A stretch of 64,000 nt of DNA, from contig NZ_UTBZ01000001.1 of assembly GCF_900580865.1 (NCBI RefSeq), positions 248,001-312,000 of the forward strand. Direction: 5' to 3'. The notes under the pieces were generated by a model, which worked only from the letters and a program-made list of their open reading frames with translations, made no database searches and was not told the DNA's origin. This stretch comes from Pseudomonas viridiflava. Lineage in GTDB: Bacteria > Pseudomonadota > Gammaproteobacteria > Pseudomonadales > Pseudomonadaceae. Shown one piece after another: positions 37,007 to 47,150 of this stretch (within the stretch, counting starts at the first letter, position 1; each line of letters opens with the position of its first letter). Made by a program: the position numbers and the translations under genes.

Positions 37007-39850
37007 ATGACGCGCACCCACGAAATCCGCCCCGACCTGGACGAAGGCATTGATCGCAAGGTCCTCAACCAGCTGCGCGCGCGTTTTCTCAAACTCAATG
37101 AAGGCCGCCTCGGCCGCGCCCTCGAAGGATTGTCGACGCGCCAACAAAGCGTGCTGACGCTATTGCCGCTGTTCTTTCACGTCAATCATCCGCTGCTTCC
37201 GGGTTATGTCTCGGGCAGTACACCGGCCGGTCTGTCGAATTACGAGCCGGATGCCAACACCCTCGCCGAAGCGCAACGCCTGACCCGTTCGTTCTCCTAC
37301 AAGCCACGCCACGGCAGCAATCCACCGCGACCGATTCATGGCCTGTTCTTGATGGGCAGCCTCGGCACGCTGGCGCAGGCCGATCAGAGCGACATGGACG
37401 TGTGGGTCTGCCACGCGCCGGATCTGAGTGAAAGCGAACTCGCTGAACTGGGCAAAAAATGTCAGTTGCTTGAGTCCTGGGCCGCGAGCCAGGGCGCCGA
37501 GGCGCATTTCTTTCTGATCGACCCGGTGCGCTTCGTCAAAGGCGAACGCGACACCCAGCTCAGTTCGGAAAACTGCGGGTCGACCCAGCACTATCTGCTA
37601 CTCGACGAGTTCTACCGCACCGCGATCTGGCTGGCCGGGCGCACGCCGATCTGGTGGCTGGTGCCGGTTTACGAAGAAACCGCCTACGACCTTTACACCC
37701 ATACCCTGCTGTCCAAACGCTTTATCCGCGCCGACGAAACCCTCGACCTTGGCCATCTGGCGAGAATTCCGCCGGGCGAGTTCATCGGTGCCGGATTGTG
37801 GCAGTTGTTCAAAGGCATCGAATCACCCTACAAGTCGGTACTGAAACTGTTGCTGACCGAGGTCTACGCCAGCGAACACCCGCAGGTGCAGTGTCTGAGC
37901 CTGCGCTTCAAAAAAGCCGTGTTTGCCAACCAGCTGGATCTGGATGAACTGGATCCGTACATGGTCGTGTACCGGCGTATCGAGGAATACCTCACCGCGC
38001 GCAACGAGCCGGAACGCTTGGAACTGGTGCGCCGCGCGCTGTACCTGAAGGTCAACCGCAAGCTCACCGGCAACAGCCGCACCCAGAGCTGGCAACGTTC
38101 GTTGCTGGAACGGCTTGCCAGCGAGTGGCATTGGGATCAGCGACAACTGACCCTGCTCGACAGCCGCAGCCAATGGAAAGTCCGCCAGGTCAGCGCCGAA
38201 CGCCGCGCGCTGGTCAATGAGCTGAACTACAGCTATCGCTTCCTGACCCAGTTCGCCCGCACCGAGCAGACCGTCAGCCTGATCAACAAGCGTGACCTCA
38301 ATGTGCTCGGCCGCCGGCTCTATGCAGCCTTCGAACGCAAGGCCGACAAGGTCGAGTTCATCAACCCCGGCATCGCCCCGGATCTGGCCGAAGACACCCT
38401 GACCCTGGTGCAGTCGCGCAACAAAAAGGAACCGGGCCAAACCCAGTGGGGCCTGTATAACGGCAGCCTCACGGCGCTGGAGTGGGAACACTTCGCACCG
38501 ATCAAGCGCAGCCGCGAATTGCTTGAATTGCTGACTTGGTGCCACCGCAACGGCGTAATCGACAGCAGCACCCGCCTGGCTTTGCATCCCGGCACCAGCG
38601 ACCTGAGCGAGTTCGAACTGTTCAACCTGCTCGGCAGCCTGCAACAGTGCATCGCCCTGCCCCTGCCGACAGTGGCCGAAGAGCCGCTGTTGCGCGCCGC
38701 AGTGCCGAGCGAAGTGCTGATTCTGGTCAACGTCGGGGTTGATCCGCTCAAGCATCACCGCGATCTCAACATCCTTATGACCACCGAGCGCACCGACTCG
38801 CTGAGTTACGCCGGCGTGCGCGAAAACCTTGTGCTGACCCTGGATCAGGTCACGCTCAACAGCTGGAACGAAGTGCTGGTCAACCGTTTCGACGGCCCCC
38901 ACGCCCTGCTCGACTGCCTGCGTGATTACCTCAACAACCTGCCGCGCGGGCCATTGCAGCCGTCGTTGAAGGTGCGTTGCTTCTGCCACAACCGCGCGCA
39001 GTTCATTGCCCGCCGCGTCGAGGAAATCATCGACACTGCGCAGAATCTGCTGCTCAGCGATTTGAATCACCGCTACCTGATCCAGGTGCAGCAGCACTAT
39101 CACGTGCTGGAATTGGTGCCGGGCCAGGTCAACCACGTCGCCCTCGCCACCCTTCCGGCCCTGCTCGACTACCTCGGTGAAGAGCAGCCGCGCTACAGCC
39201 CGCTGCATCTGGACCCGATGGCGCTGGAGGATCACGACCTCGCTCTGATCCTGCCGATGGGCCAGCCGGAATGCATTCAAGTGTTCTACCGGATCACCGA
39301 GCAGCAGGCCGAGCTGTACGTGCTGGATGAATTCAATGCACTGTGGCAGCAGCATTTGCCGTACCACGACGAGCAAAGTCTGTTGGTGCCGTTGCAACGC
39401 TTCCTGCAATCGATCCTGTTCCGCCGCGAAGCCGTGCTGCCGATGGACGCCAGCCCCGATGCCCGTCTCGACACGTTGTATTACCAGTTATTGCCTTCCG
39501 GTCCGGGGCGCGCGCGCCGGGTCGAAGCGCGACCAGCACCGCAGACGCCGGTAAACAAGCCGTTCTACGATGTACAGGCGATCGTCGGCAAAGCCGCACC
39601 GGGCGAAGTGCAGGTCACCCTGTATTGCAATCAACGGGAATTCAGCGAGCTGGAACATGGCGACCAGCTGTTCAGCGTGGTCGCCCGGGAAATCGTCGAA
39701 CAGCGCCGCGACAGCGAGCGCTATCGCTGCTACATCACCGACCTCGACCTTTCAGGCCTGCTCGGTGACGGGCAAAGTTCAAGCAATCTGTATCTGCGCT
39801 ACAAGGCTGACCTGGAGCGCGCCCTGAACGAGGCACTCGAACAGGTCTGA
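37007..39850 (+). CDS. cyaA: Class I adenylate cyclase
   Basis: A 947-residue soluble enzyme of the enterobacterial class I type. The N-terminal catalytic half has LFLMGSLGTLAQADQSDMDVWVCH, a nucleotidyltransferase-like GS...DxD signature, followed by RDTQLSSENCGSTQHYLLLDEFYRTA. The C-terminal half is the glucose-PTS regulatory-type region. Longer than the 848-residue E. coli protein. In P. aeruginosa CyaA is one of two cyclases feeding cAMP/Vfr. Confidence 0.95.
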   Translation: MTRTHEIRPDLDEGIDRKVLNQLRARFLKLNEGRLGRALEGLSTRQQSVLTLLPLFFHVNHPLLPGYVSGSTPAGLSNYEPDANTLAEAQRLTRSFSYKPRHGSNPPRPIHGLFLMGSLGTLAQADQSDMDVWVCHAPDLSESELAELGKKCQLLESWAASQGAEAHFFLIDPVRFVKGERDTQLSSENCGSTQHYLLLDEFYRTAIWLAGRTPIWWLVPVYEETAYDLYTHTLLSKRFIRADETLDLGHLARIPPGEFIGAGLWQLFKGIESPYKSVLKLLLTEVYASEHPQVQCLSLRFKKAVFANQLDLDELDPYMVVYRRIEEYLTARNEPERLELVRRALYLKVNRKLTGNSRTQSWQRSLLERLASEWHWDQRQLTLLDSRSQWKVRQVSAERRALVNELNYSYRFLTQFARTEQTVSLINKRDLNVLGRRLYAAFERKADKVEFINPGIAPDLAEDTLTLVQSRNKKEPGQTQWGLYNGSLTALEWEHFAPIKRSRELLELLTWCHRNGVIDSSTRLALHPGTSDLSEFELFNLLGSLQQCIALPLPTVAEEPLLRAAVPSEVLILVNVGVDPLKHHRDLNILMTTERTDSLSYAGVRENLVLTLDQVTLNSWNEVLVNRFDGPHALLDCLRDYLNNLPRGPLQPSLKVRCFCHNRAQFIARRVEEIIDTAQNLLLSDLNHRYLIQVQQHYHVLELVPGQVNHVALATLPALLDYLGEEQPRYSPLHLDPMALEDHDLALILPMGQPECIQVFYRITEQQAELYVLDEFNALWQQHLPYHDEQSLLVPLQRFLQSILFRREAVLPMDASPDARLDTLYYQLLPSGPGRARRVEARPAPQTPVNKPFYDVQAIVGKAAPGEVQVTLYCNQREFSELEHGDQLFSVVAREIVEQRRDSERYRCYITDLDLSGLLGDGQSSSNLYLRYKADLERALNEALEQV

Positions 39851-39856
39851 GGCGGG

Positions 39857-40276
39857 TTACTCGGGAAACGCGCCACCGTTGGCCGGTTGCGATTCGACTT
39901 CAAGCAAAGTCAGTTTGAGGGTCTTGCCACCCGGTGCCGGCCAGTCGATGTGCTGACCAACCTTCAGGCCCAGCAGCGCACTGCCGACCGGCGCCAGAAT
40001 CGAGATCTTGCCTTCGTCGGCGTTGGCATCCTTGGGATAGACCAGCGTCAGGTGATAGTCCTTGCCACTGCCTTCTTCGCGGCAATGCACACGGGAATTC
40101 ATCGTCACGACATCGGCGGGCACTTCATCGTGGCCGACCACGGTGTCGGCGCGGTCCAGCTCGGTTTGCAGCGCAATCACGCCCGGCGCAGCCTGATCTT
40201 TATCGTTCAGGCTATCGATCAAGCGCTCCAGACGTTGCACGTCCAGACGGGTAAGGGTGATGGAAGGTGCGGTCAT
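39857..40276 (-). CDS. rnk: Nucleoside diphosphate kinase regulator Rnk
   Basis: A 139-residue protein with an N-terminal coiled coil (LTRLDVQRLERLIDSL) and a C-terminal GreA/GreB-like FKBP fold domain (YHLTLVYPKDA, ISILAPVGSALLGLKVGQ). It binds RNA polymerase and was found as a suppressor affecting nucleoside diphosphate kinase in P. aeruginosa. The start MTAPSITLTRLD is the family start. Converges with cyaA, six bases between stops. Confidence 0.92.
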   Translation of the reverse strand: MTAPSITLTRLDVQRLERLIDSLNDKDQAAPGVIALQTELDRADTVVGHDEVPADVVTMNSRVHCREEGSGKDYHLTLVYPKDANADEGKISILAPVGSALLGLKVGQHIDWPAPGGKTLKLTLLEVESQPANGGAFPE

Positions 40277-40310
40277 GATCCGGGCAGACTCCTTTCTTCT
40301 GCACACAAAA

Positions 40311-40345
40311 AAAGCAAAACCCCGCCAAAAAAGACGGGGTTTTCA
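40311..40345 (-). terminator. Terminator of the cyaY-DUF1289 transcript
   Basis: AAAACCCCG / CGGGGTTTT stem (40317-40344) followed on the minus strand by GCTTTTTTT. It also separates the upstream pair from rnk. Confidence 0.85.
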
Positions 40346-40404
40346 CCAGGCCTCGATGGGTTGAGGCGTGTTCGGACACTATCACAGCTCAAAAAATATA
40401 CAAG

Positions 40405-40629
40405 TCACGCCCCGCCGCACTGTTTGCGCTGCGACGCCTGCGCGCAAATCACTCGCCGCCGCTCGTCGTCCGCCGAGCGCCATTCGCGAATGTCTTCGAC
40501 ATGGCGGAAGCAGCCGAGGCAAACCTTTTGTTCGTCCAGGCGGCACACGCCGCTGCACGGCGACGGCACTGCCGGGCTGATGTTGCTGTAAAGCGGCTTC
40601 GGCGGACGAACAGGCGCGGTGTCAGTCAC
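40405..40629 (-). CDS. DUF1289 cysteine-rich small protein
   Basis: A 74-residue protein with the DUF1289 cysteine pattern SPCSGVCRLDEQKVCLGCFR, probably binding zinc or an Fe-S cluster. A GTG start at 40629 is chosen because it overlaps none of cyaY and follows an AAGG; the ORF would otherwise run through cyaY. Lies two to four bases past the cyaY stop, the partner in an operon. Function unknown. Confidence 0.75.
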   Translation of the reverse strand: MTDTAPVRPPKPLYSNISPAVPSPCSGVCRLDEQKVCLGCFRHVEDIREWRSADDERRRVICAQASQRKQCGGA

Positions 40630-40633
40630 GAAA

Positions 40634-40966
40634 TCACAGACCTTCGAAGTCGAATTCAGCGCCAGCCTGCTGCTTGACGATGCGCTCGAGCATTTCGCCC
40701 AATTGCTCTTCGCTCTTGTCGCACATCCAGCGCTCGCTTTCTTCGTCGTAGTCGAAGTGGAAACCACCGGACACCGCCGCCAGCCACAGCTGACGCAGCG
40801 GCTCCTGACGGCTGAAGATCAGCTGCGAGCCGTTTTCGAACTTGACGGTGAGCACACCGGCCGAGTTCTCCATGTCGATATCCAGGTCGCTTTCATCAAA
40901 GATGTCTTCCAGTTTTTCCTGGGTTTCATCGACCAGATCGTGGAAACGGGCTTCGGACAAACTCAT
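40634..40966 (-). CDS. cyaY: Frataxin-like iron donor CyaY
   Basis: A 110-residue frataxin. The acidic first helix MSLSEARFHDLVDETQEKLEDIFDE binds iron and IscS, and the beta-sheet core FENGSQLIFSRQEPLRQLWL is the family signature. Works in Fe-S cluster assembly. Divergent from lptM with a REP pair between. Confidence 0.94.
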   Translation of the reverse strand: MSLSEARFHDLVDETQEKLEDIFDESDLDIDMENSAGVLTVKFENGSQLIFSRQEPLRQLWLAAVSGGFHFDYDEESERWMCDKSEEQLGEMLERIVKQQAGAEFDFEGL

Positions 40967-41080
40967 TGCGGCAACCTCAAAAAATGTTCTGATCAGGCTC
41001 AAGCGCCGAAAGATACGGACGCTGCTGGCCGATTGCAAAGATTAACGACCAAGGACCCGTTGGCCCATACAACGCCGAAC

Positions 41081-41172
41081 CCTGTGGGAGCGAGCCTGCT
41101 CGCGAATGGCCGGCACATTCAACACTATTGCTGGCTGACACACCGCATTCGCGAGCAGGCTCGCTCCCACAG
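41081..41172. repeat. REP pair (inverted)
   Basis: Inverted REP units at 41081-41109 and 41145-41172, 35-base spacer, between two divergent genes (cyaY and lptM). So here the element is in a promoter-bearing gap rather than after stops. Confidence 0.85.
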
Positions 41173-41283
41173 GGAATCATGCGCTTCTCGGGAGCCCCGC
41201 CGGACGGGTGGGCCATCACATAGGCAAGCCGCCGGGTGGCCGGTATACTCCGGCGCAATTAACGCATTTTCAAGGATTTCGCC

Positions 41284-41457
41284 ATGAAGCGCCTGATCTC
41301 TTCCCTTGCTGCGCTCGTCGCGGTTGCCTGCCTTGTCTCGGCCTGCGGTCAAAAAGGCCCGCTGTACCTGCCCGATGATGATCAGGACCCGGCCGAGCAA
41401 GCCCAGTCTTCGCAAAAGCAGCCTGCTTCGAAAGCACACAAGCACGACGTTTACTAA
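41284..41457 (+). CDS. lptM: LptM-type small lipoprotein (LppL/YifL)
   Basis: A 57-residue lipoprotein with lipobox SAC (ACLVSAC, Cys21) followed by [12 protein letters not shown], the conserved YifL/LptM block. E. coli LptM helps oxidative maturation of the LptD-LptE translocon. Too short for a 60-codon ORF cut-off; TAA at 41455-41457. AAGGA upstream. First gene of the lysA-dapF-DUF484-xerC operon. Confidence 0.92.
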   Translation: MKRLISSLAALVAVACLVSACGQKGPLYLPDDDQDPAEQAQSSQKQPASKAHKHDVY

Positions 41458-41466
41458 GGGATCGCC

Positions 41467-42714
41467 ATGGACGCTTTTAACTACCGTGGCGGGGAGCTGT
41501 TCGCGGAAGGGGTGGCGCTGTCAGCCATCGCCGACCGTTTCGGCACGCCCACCTATGTTTACTCGCGCGCGCACATCGAAGCCCAGTATCTGGCCTACGC
41601 CGATGCGCTGGCCGGCATGCCGCACCTGGTCTGCTTTGCCGTCAAAGCCAACTCCAACCTCGGCGTACTGAATGTCCTGGCCCGCCTCGGCGCCGGTTTC
41701 GACATCGTTTCCCGTGGTGAACTCGAGCGCGTCCTTGCCGCTGGCGGCAGCGCTGACAAGATCGTCTTCTCCGGTGTCGGCAAGACCCGTGACGACATGC
41801 GTCGCGCCCTCGAAGTCGGCGTGCACTGCTTCAACGTCGAATCCACCGACGAGCTCGAGCGCCTGCAAGTGGTCGCCGCCGAGCTGGGCGTTCGCGCGCC
41901 GGTGTCGTTGCGGGTGAACCCGGACGTCGATGCCGGCACCCACCCGTACATTTCCACCGGTCTCAAAGAGAACAAGTTCGGCATCGCTATTGCCGACGCC
42001 GAAGACGTGTACGTGCGCGCCGCGCATCTGCCAAACCTGGAAGTGGTTGGCGTCGATTGCCACATCGGTTCGCAACTGACCACGCTGCCGCCATTCCTCG
42101 ATGCACTTGATCGCCTGCTGGATCTGGTCGATCGTCTCGGCGACTGCGGCATTCACCTGCGCCACATCGATCTCGGTGGCGGTTTGGGTGTGCGTTATCG
42201 CGATGAAGAGCCGCCATTGGCTGCCGATTACATCAAAGCCGTGCGTGAGCGTCTGAACGGTCGCGATCTGGCACTGGTGTTCGAGCCGGGCCGCTTCATT
42301 GTAGCCAACGCTGGCGTGCTACTGACCCAGGTCGAATACCTCAAGCACACCGAACACAAAGACTTCGCCATCGTCGACGCGGCGATGAACGACCTGATCC
42401 GCCCGGCACTGTATCAGGCGTGGATGGACGTTACGGCGGTCAAACCGCGTGACACCGCTGCGCGCAAATACGACATCGTCGGCCCGATCTGCGAAACCGG
42501 CGACTTCCTCGCCAAGGATCGTGAACTGGCGCTGGAAGAAGGCGACTTGCTGGCCGTGCATTCGGCCGGTGCCTACGGTTTTGTGATGAGTTCCAACTAC
42601 AACACTCGCGGTCGTGCCGCCGAAGTGTTGGTAGACGGTGACCAGGTTTTTGAAGTGCGCCGCCGCGAAACCGTGGCTGAGCTGTTTGCCGGCGAAAGCC
42701 TGCTGCCGGAGTAA
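41467..42714 (+). CDS. lysA: Diaminopimelate decarboxylase
   Basis: A 415-residue PLP enzyme, fold type III, for the last step of lysine synthesis. The PLP lysine is Lys60 (CFAVKANSN). HIGSQL, the GGGLGV glycine loop near the phosphate, and CETGDFLAKDRELA with the active-site cysteine follow. Nine bases after lptM. dapF starts 3 bases after its stop. Confidence 0.97.
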   Translation: MDAFNYRGGELFAEGVALSAIADRFGTPTYVYSRAHIEAQYLAYADALAGMPHLVCFAVKANSNLGVLNVLARLGAGFDIVSRGELERVLAAGGSADKIVFSGVGKTRDDMRRALEVGVHCFNVESTDELERLQVVAAELGVRAPVSLRVNPDVDAGTHPYISTGLKENKFGIAIADAEDVYVRAAHLPNLEVVGVDCHIGSQLTTLPPFLDALDRLLDLVDRLGDCGIHLRHIDLGGGLGVRYRDEEPPLAADYIKAVRERLNGRDLALVFEPGRFIVANAGVLLTQVEYLKHTEHKDFAIVDAAMNDLIRPALYQAWMDVTAVKPRDTAARKYDIVGPICETGDFLAKDRELALEEGDLLAVHSAGAYGFVMSSNYNTRGRAAEVLVDGDQVFEVRRRETVAELFAGESLLPE

Positions 42715-42717
42715 CCC

Positions 42718-43548
42718 ATGCTGCTGCGTTTTACCAAAATGCACGGCTTGGGCAATGACTTCATGGTTCTCGACCTGGTCAGCCAGCACGCGCATATTCA
42801 GCCAAAGCACGCCAAGCAATGGGGTGACCGCCATACCGGCATCGGTTTCGATCAGTTGCTGATCGTCGAGGCGCCAAGCAACCCGGATGTGGATTTCCGT
42901 TACCGGATCTTCAATTCCGATGGCTCGGAAGTTGAGCAGTGCGGCAACGGTGCGCGCTGCTTTGCGCGCTTCGTGCTCGACAAGCGTTTGACCGCCAAAC
43001 GGCAGATTCGCGTCGAGACCAAGGGCGGCATCATCGAACTGGACGTGCGTAACGACGGCCAGATCGGCGTGAACATGGGTGCTCCGCGCCTGGTGCCGGC
43101 GGACATTCCGTTCGAAGCGCCAGCGCAGGCGACCAGCTATCAGCTGGAAGTCGAAGGCACCACCGTCGAACTGGCTGCCGTATCGATGGGCAATCCGCAC
43201 GCGGTATTGCGCGTGCAGGACATCAACAGTGCACCGGTGCATGAACTGGGGCCGAAAATCGAACACCATCCGCGCTTCCCGGCGCGGGTCAATGTCGGTT
43301 TTCTCCAGGTCATCGACCGCAACCGCGCGCAGTTGCGCGTGTGGGAACGCGGCGCCGGGGAAACCCAGGCCTGCGGCACCGGCGCATGTGCAGCGGCTGT
43401 CGCTGCAATCAGCCAGGGGTGGATGGATTCGCCGCTATTGATCGACCTGCCTGGCGGGCGCCTGTCCATAGAATGGGCAGGCCCTGGCCAACCGGTGCTG
43501 ATGACCGGTCCGGCAGTGCGTGTATACGAAGGACAAGTACGTCTTTGA
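42718..43548 (+). CDS. dapF: Diaminopimelate epimerase
   Basis: A 276-residue PLP-independent epimerase interconverting LL- and meso-diaminopimelate. The two catalytic cysteines are Cys75 ([11 protein letters not shown]) and Cys219 (QACGTGAC). [19 protein letters not shown] is the family start. Confidence 0.97.
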   Translation: MLLRFTKMHGLGNDFMVLDLVSQHAHIQPKHAKQWGDRHTGIGFDQLLIVEAPSNPDVDFRYRIFNSDGSEVEQCGNGARCFARFVLDKRLTAKRQIRVETKGGIIELDVRNDGQIGVNMGAPRLVPADIPFEAPAQATSYQLEVEGTTVELAAVSMGNPHAVLRVQDINSAPVHELGPKIEHHPRFPARVNVGFLQVIDRNRAQLRVWERGAGETQACGTGACAAAVAAISQGWMDSPLLIDLPGGRLSIEWAGPGQPVLMTGPAVRVYEGQVRL

Positions 43549-43561
43549 GTGAGCAGAAACC

Positions 43562-44287
43562 ATGACCGATAAGCCTCAGGTACCCGCCCGACAGTCCGAC
43601 GAATCAGCGTCCGAGAGCCTGGAGGCGGCAGCGGTTGCCGCGTACCTCGAGGCGCATCCGGACTTCTTCGTCGAGCACGAAGAGCTGCTACCCGCCCTGC
43701 GCATTCCTCACCAGCGTGGCGATACCGTGTCGCTGGTCGAGCGGCAGATGACCATTCTGCGCGACCGCAACATCGAGATGCGTCACCGCCTCTCGCATTT
43801 GATGGACGTCGCCCGCGACAACGATCGCCTGTTCGACAAGACCCGCCGTTTGATTTTGTCCCTGATGGACGCCAGCAGCCTGGAGGACGTAGTGATCAGC
43901 GTCGAAGACAGTCTGCGTCAGGACTTCCAGGTGCCTTTTGTCAGCCTGATCCTGCTTGGCGACAATCCGGCGCCAGTCGGCCGTTGGGTTACCCACGCTG
44001 ACGCCCAAGTCGCCATCGGCGGTCTGCTTACCGAAGGCAAAAGCGTCAGCGGCAGCCTGCGCGAGCACGAACTGGACTTCCTCTTCGGCGAAGAACAGCG
44101 CAAGCAGATCGGCTCCACCGCCGTGGTTGCGGTCAGCCATCAAGGCATCCACGGCATTCTGGCAATCGCCAGCCGTGATCCGCAGCACTACAAGAGTTCG
44201 GTGGGTACGCTGTTCTTGAGCTACATCGCCGAAGTCATGGGCCGCGTGCTGCCACGGGTCAACAGCTCCCTGCGCTCGGTACGCTGA
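43562..44287 (+). CDS. DUF484 family protein (GAF-like)
   Basis: A 241-residue cytosolic protein always found between dapF and xerC. An N-terminal helix ([25 protein letters not shown]), a coiled-coil linker ([19 protein letters not shown]) and a GAF-like sensory domain from about residue 95. Function unknown. Two bases before xerC. Confidence 0.9.
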   Translation: MTDKPQVPARQSDESASESLEAAAVAAYLEAHPDFFVEHEELLPALRIPHQRGDTVSLVERQMTILRDRNIEMRHRLSHLMDVARDNDRLFDKTRRLILSLMDASSLEDVVISVEDSLRQDFQVPFVSLILLGDNPAPVGRWVTHADAQVAIGGLLTEGKSVSGSLREHELDFLFGEEQRKQIGSTAVVAVSHQGIHGILAIASRDPQHYKSSVGTLFLSYIAEVMGRVLPRVNSSLRSVR

Positions 44288-44289
44288 GC

Positions 44290-45189
44290 ATGGAACGGCA
44301 ACTGGACGCTTACTGCGAACACCTGCGCAGTGAGCGACAGGTGTCGCCGCACACGCTGTCGGCCTACCGCCGCGACCTCGACAAAGTCCTCGGCTGGTGT
44401 GTGAAGCAGAACATCGGCAGTTGGGCCGCGCTGGATATTCAACGCCTGCGCAGCCTGATCGCCCGACTGCATGCGCAGGGCCAATCCTCGCGCAGCCTCG
44501 CCCGATTGCTCTCGGCAGTGCGCGGGCTTTATCACTACCTGAATCGCGAAGGGCTTTGCGACCACGATCCGGCGACCGGTCTGGCACCGCCGAAAGGCGA
44601 GCGCCGCCTGCCGAAAACCCTCGACACTGACCGCGCGCTGCAACTGCTTGAAGGCGCGGTCGAGGATGATTTTCTCGCGCGTCGCGATCAGGCGATTCTG
44701 GAGTTGTTCTATTCCTCAGGCCTGCGCCTTTCCGAACTGACTGGGCTCAATCTCGATCAACTCGACCTCGCCGACGGCATGGTTCAAGTCCTCGGCAAGG
44801 GCAGTAAAACCCGGCTGCTGCCGGTGGGTAAAAAGGCCCGCGAAGCACTCGAACAATGGCTACCGTTGCGGGCCATGACCAACCCGGCGGACGACGCCGT
44901 GTTCGTCAGCCAGCAAGGCCGGCGCCTCGGCCCGCGAGCGATTCAGGTGCGAGTCAAACTGGCCGGCGAGCGCGAGTTGGGGCAGAACCTGCACCCGCAC
45001 ATGCTGCGGCACTCCTTCGCCAGCCACTTGCTGGAATCCTCGCAGGACCTGCGCGCGGTGCAGGAACTGCTCGGCCACTCCGATATCAAGACCACGCAGA
45101 TCTACACCCACCTGGACTTCCAGCATCTGGCAGCGGTCTACGACAGCGCCCATCCACGGGCCAAACGCATGAAAGGCGATGATTCATGA
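44290..45189 (+). CDS. xerC: Tyrosine recombinase XerC
   Basis: A 299-residue site-specific recombinase that resolves chromosome dimers with XerD at dif. An N-terminal SAM-like DNA-binding domain precedes the catalytic domain with SGLRLSEL (first Arg), [13 protein letters not shown] (His and second Arg) and the nucleophile Tyr in QIYTHLDF. All catalytic residues appear intact. In Pseudomonas the gene is also called sss. Overlaps the HAD gene by four bases. Confidence 0.95.
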   Translation: MERQLDAYCEHLRSERQVSPHTLSAYRRDLDKVLGWCVKQNIGSWAALDIQRLRSLIARLHAQGQSSRSLARLLSAVRGLYHYLNREGLCDHDPATGLAPPKGERRLPKTLDTDRALQLLEGAVEDDFLARRDQAILELFYSSGLRLSELTGLNLDQLDLADGMVQVLGKGSKTRLLPVGKKAREALEQWLPLRAMTNPADDAVFVSQQGRRLGPRAIQVRVKLAGERELGQNLHPHMLRHSFASHLLESSQDLRAVQELLGHSDIKTTQIYTHLDFQHLAAVYDSAHPRAKRMKGDDS

Positions 45190-45893
45190 GCATCCAGTTG
45201 ATCACCTTCGACCTCGACGACACCCTCTGGGACACCGCCCCGGTGATCGTTAGTGCCGAAGCGGTATTGCGCGAATGGCTGAGCGAACATGCGCCGAATC
45301 TGGGCGCTGTGCCGGTGGAGCATTTGTGGGCGATTCGTGAGCGAGTGTTGGCTAATGAGCCGGGCCTCAAGCATCGGATCAGCGCTCTACGTCGGCGGGT
45401 GTTGTTTCATGCGATGGAAGACGCTGGGTACGCCCATGGAGAAGCAACCGACCTGGCAGACAAGGGCTTTGAAGTGTTTCTGCATGCGCGGCATCAGATC
45501 GAAGTTTTTCCTGAAGTCGAGCCTGTGCTGGAGATTCTCGCCAATCACTATGCGCTTGGCGTGGTCACCAATGGCAATGCCGATGTGGGGCGGTTGGGCC
45601 TGGCGGATTACTTCAAGTTTGCTTTGTGTGCGGAAGACATCGGCATCGCCAAACCGGATGCAAGGTTGTTCCACGAGGCCTTGCAGCGCGGTGGCGCCAC
45701 GGCCGAAACCGCCGTACATATCGGCGATCATCCGGGCGATGACATTGCCGGGGCACAGCAGGCCGGGTTGCGGGCGATCTGGTTCAACCCGGCGGGCAAG
45801 GTCTGGGAGGCGGATCGCCTGCCGGATGCCGAGATTCGTAGCCTGAGCGACCTGCCAGCGGTGCTCGCACGCTGGAATGCCCTCTCGAACTGA
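45186..45893 (+). CDS. HAD-superfamily hydrolase
   Basis: A 235-residue phosphatase-like protein with nucleophile motif [10 protein letters not shown] (Asp9, Asp11), threonine motif [10 protein letters not shown], lysine in [10 protein letters not shown] and final [12 protein letters not shown]. The long helical cap (about 15-100) marks subclass I. In several bacteria the relative acts on FMN or sugar phosphates; the substrate here is unknown. Last gene of the lptM-lysA operon. Confidence 0.9.
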   Translation: MSIQLITFDLDDTLWDTAPVIVSAEAVLREWLSEHAPNLGAVPVEHLWAIRERVLANEPGLKHRISALRRRVLFHAMEDAGYAHGEATDLADKGFEVFLHARHQIEVFPEVEPVLEILANHYALGVVTNGNADVGRLGLADYFKFALCAEDIGIAKPDARLFHEALQRGGATAETAVHIGDHPGDDIAGAQQAGLRAIWFNPAGKVWEADRLPDAEIRSLSDLPAVLARWNALSN

Positions 45894-45901
45894 CCACAAA
45901 C

Positions 45902-45993
45902 CCTGTGGGAGCGAGCTTGCTCGCGAAAGCGCCAGGTCAGTCGCTGCAATGCTGTACGACCTAGCGCATTCGCGAGCAAGCTCGCTCCCACAA
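45902..45993. repeat. REP pair (inverted)
   Basis: Inverted REP units at 45902-45931 and 45967-45993, with the AGCTTGC variant, between two converging genes. Confidence 0.85.
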
Positions 45994-46032
45994 GGGAACT
46001 GCATTCACTTCAGCTCCTTTATTCCAGACATG

Positions 46033-46061
46033 AAAAAGCCCGCAGCGACGGCGGGCCTTTT
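46033..46061 (-). terminator. Terminator of sutA
   Basis: AAAAAGCCCGC / GCGGGC-TTTT stem, 7-base loop. On the minus strand it follows the sutA stop by 20 bases. Confidence 0.8.
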
Positions 46062-46081
46062 CAGCAAGCCAGCGGCACGCC

Positions 46082-46408
46082 TCAGATAGGGCGGCTGCCG
46101 TACTTGTTGTCCGGCTTCTTCGGCGGATCGGCGACCACATTGGCCTCCACTTCCTGCACTTTTCCGCCGCGCGACAAGAACTCTTCCATGGCCTTGGCCA
46201 GGGCGTCACGTTCCTTGTTCTTGGCTTCAATGCTCGGCAACTCGTCTACCGACACCGCAGCCTTGGCTTTGCCTTTGGCAGCCGGGGCCGGCGTATCGTC
46301 ACCGCCATCGTCGTCAGCAACGTCTTCCGCTGCTGCTTCCAGGCCTTCCTCGGCCTCGTCTTCGTCGCCTACTTCGAGGTCGTCGTTTTCCAGATCATCG
46401 TCGCTCAT
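46082..46408 (-). CDS. sutA: RNA polymerase-binding transcriptional regulator SutA
   Basis: A 108-residue protein with an intrinsically disordered, acidic N-terminus (MSDDDLENDDLEVGDEDEAE) and a conserved C-terminal half (KNKERDALAKAMEEFLSRGG, DPPKKPDNKYGSRPI). SutA of P. aeruginosa binds RNA polymerase during slow growth and boosts housekeeping transcription. The sequence is a clear match to the conserved half of that protein as I recall it. Confidence 0.88.
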   Translation of the reverse strand: MSDDDLENDDLEVGDEDEAEEGLEAAAEDVADDDGGDDTPAPAAKGKAKAAVSVDELPSIEAKNKERDALAKAMEEFLSRGGKVQEVEANVVADPPKKPDNKYGSRPI

Positions 46409-46510
46409 GTTCTACCTCATGACTTGCGAAAAGCAGATTAGTTATAGACCAGCTTTGGCAACTGTCGAAAGTTGCCGTTAAAAAATCAGTAACCATTGGT
46501 GACCAACGGC

Positions 46511-46936
46511 TTATGCCCCTTCACCGTGCAAGGTGGCGAGGACTTTTCGGGCACCGCCATGATCACGGTGCTCGCCCAGATAAACGCCTTGCCAGGTCCC
46601 CAGTGCCAGGCGACCTGCCGAAACCGGCAGACTGATCTGGCAACCAAGCACGCTGGCCTTGAAGTGCGCCGGGAGGTCGTCCAGGCCTTCGTCGTTATGC
46701 TCATAGCCGTCTGTTCCTTGTGGGATCAGACGATTGAAAAATCGTTCGAAGTCGCGACGTACCGCCGGATCGGCGTTCTCGTTGATGGTCAACGACGCCG
46801 AGGTATGCTGCAGCCACAAATGCAACAGACCGACCCGGCACTCCCTGAGTTCAGGCAGCCCCGCGAGTAACTCGTCCGTTACCAGATGAAAGCCCCGGGG
46901 CCGTGCCCGCAGGGTTATCAGAGTCTGTTGCCACAT
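46511..46936 (-). CDS. yjbQ: YjbQ family protein (UPF0047, secondary thiamine-phosphate synthase-like)
   Basis: A 141-residue small protein of the YjbQ family ([19 protein letters not shown], then [17 protein letters not shown] with its conserved HTSAS, and [14 protein letters not shown]). Weak thiamine phosphate synthase activity was reported for E. coli YjbQ; the true role is uncertain. Start at 46936 (MWQQTL) gives the usual length. Confidence 0.88.
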   Translation of the reverse strand: MWQQTLITLRARPRGFHLVTDELLAGLPELRECRVGLLHLWLQHTSASLTINENADPAVRRDFERFFNRLIPQGTDGYEHNDEGLDDLPAHFKASVLGCQISLPVSAGRLALGTWQGVYLGEHRDHGGARKVLATLHGEGA

Positions 46937-47107
46937 ACAGTTCTCCGCACGTTCGGGGCGCATTCTAGCGCGCTCTGGGAAAAAACAAAGGCCCTAATAT
47001 TCCTGCAATGATGTAAGCCATTGGCCGCAGAAAAACGCTCGTCGTAAACACGACTAAAGGCGTACGAAAAATCCTTTCAGCTGTTCTCTCAATGACAAAT
47101 TCCAGAC

Positions 47108-47140
47108 AAAAAAATGCCCGGCGAACCGGGCAAGTTTTTA
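47108..47140 (-). terminator. Terminator of glnK-amtB
   Basis: GCCCGG-TTCG-CCGGGC on the minus strand, with A run before and T run after, 11 bases past the amtB stop. Confidence 0.9.
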
Positions 47141-47150
47141 ATGCGCGTAC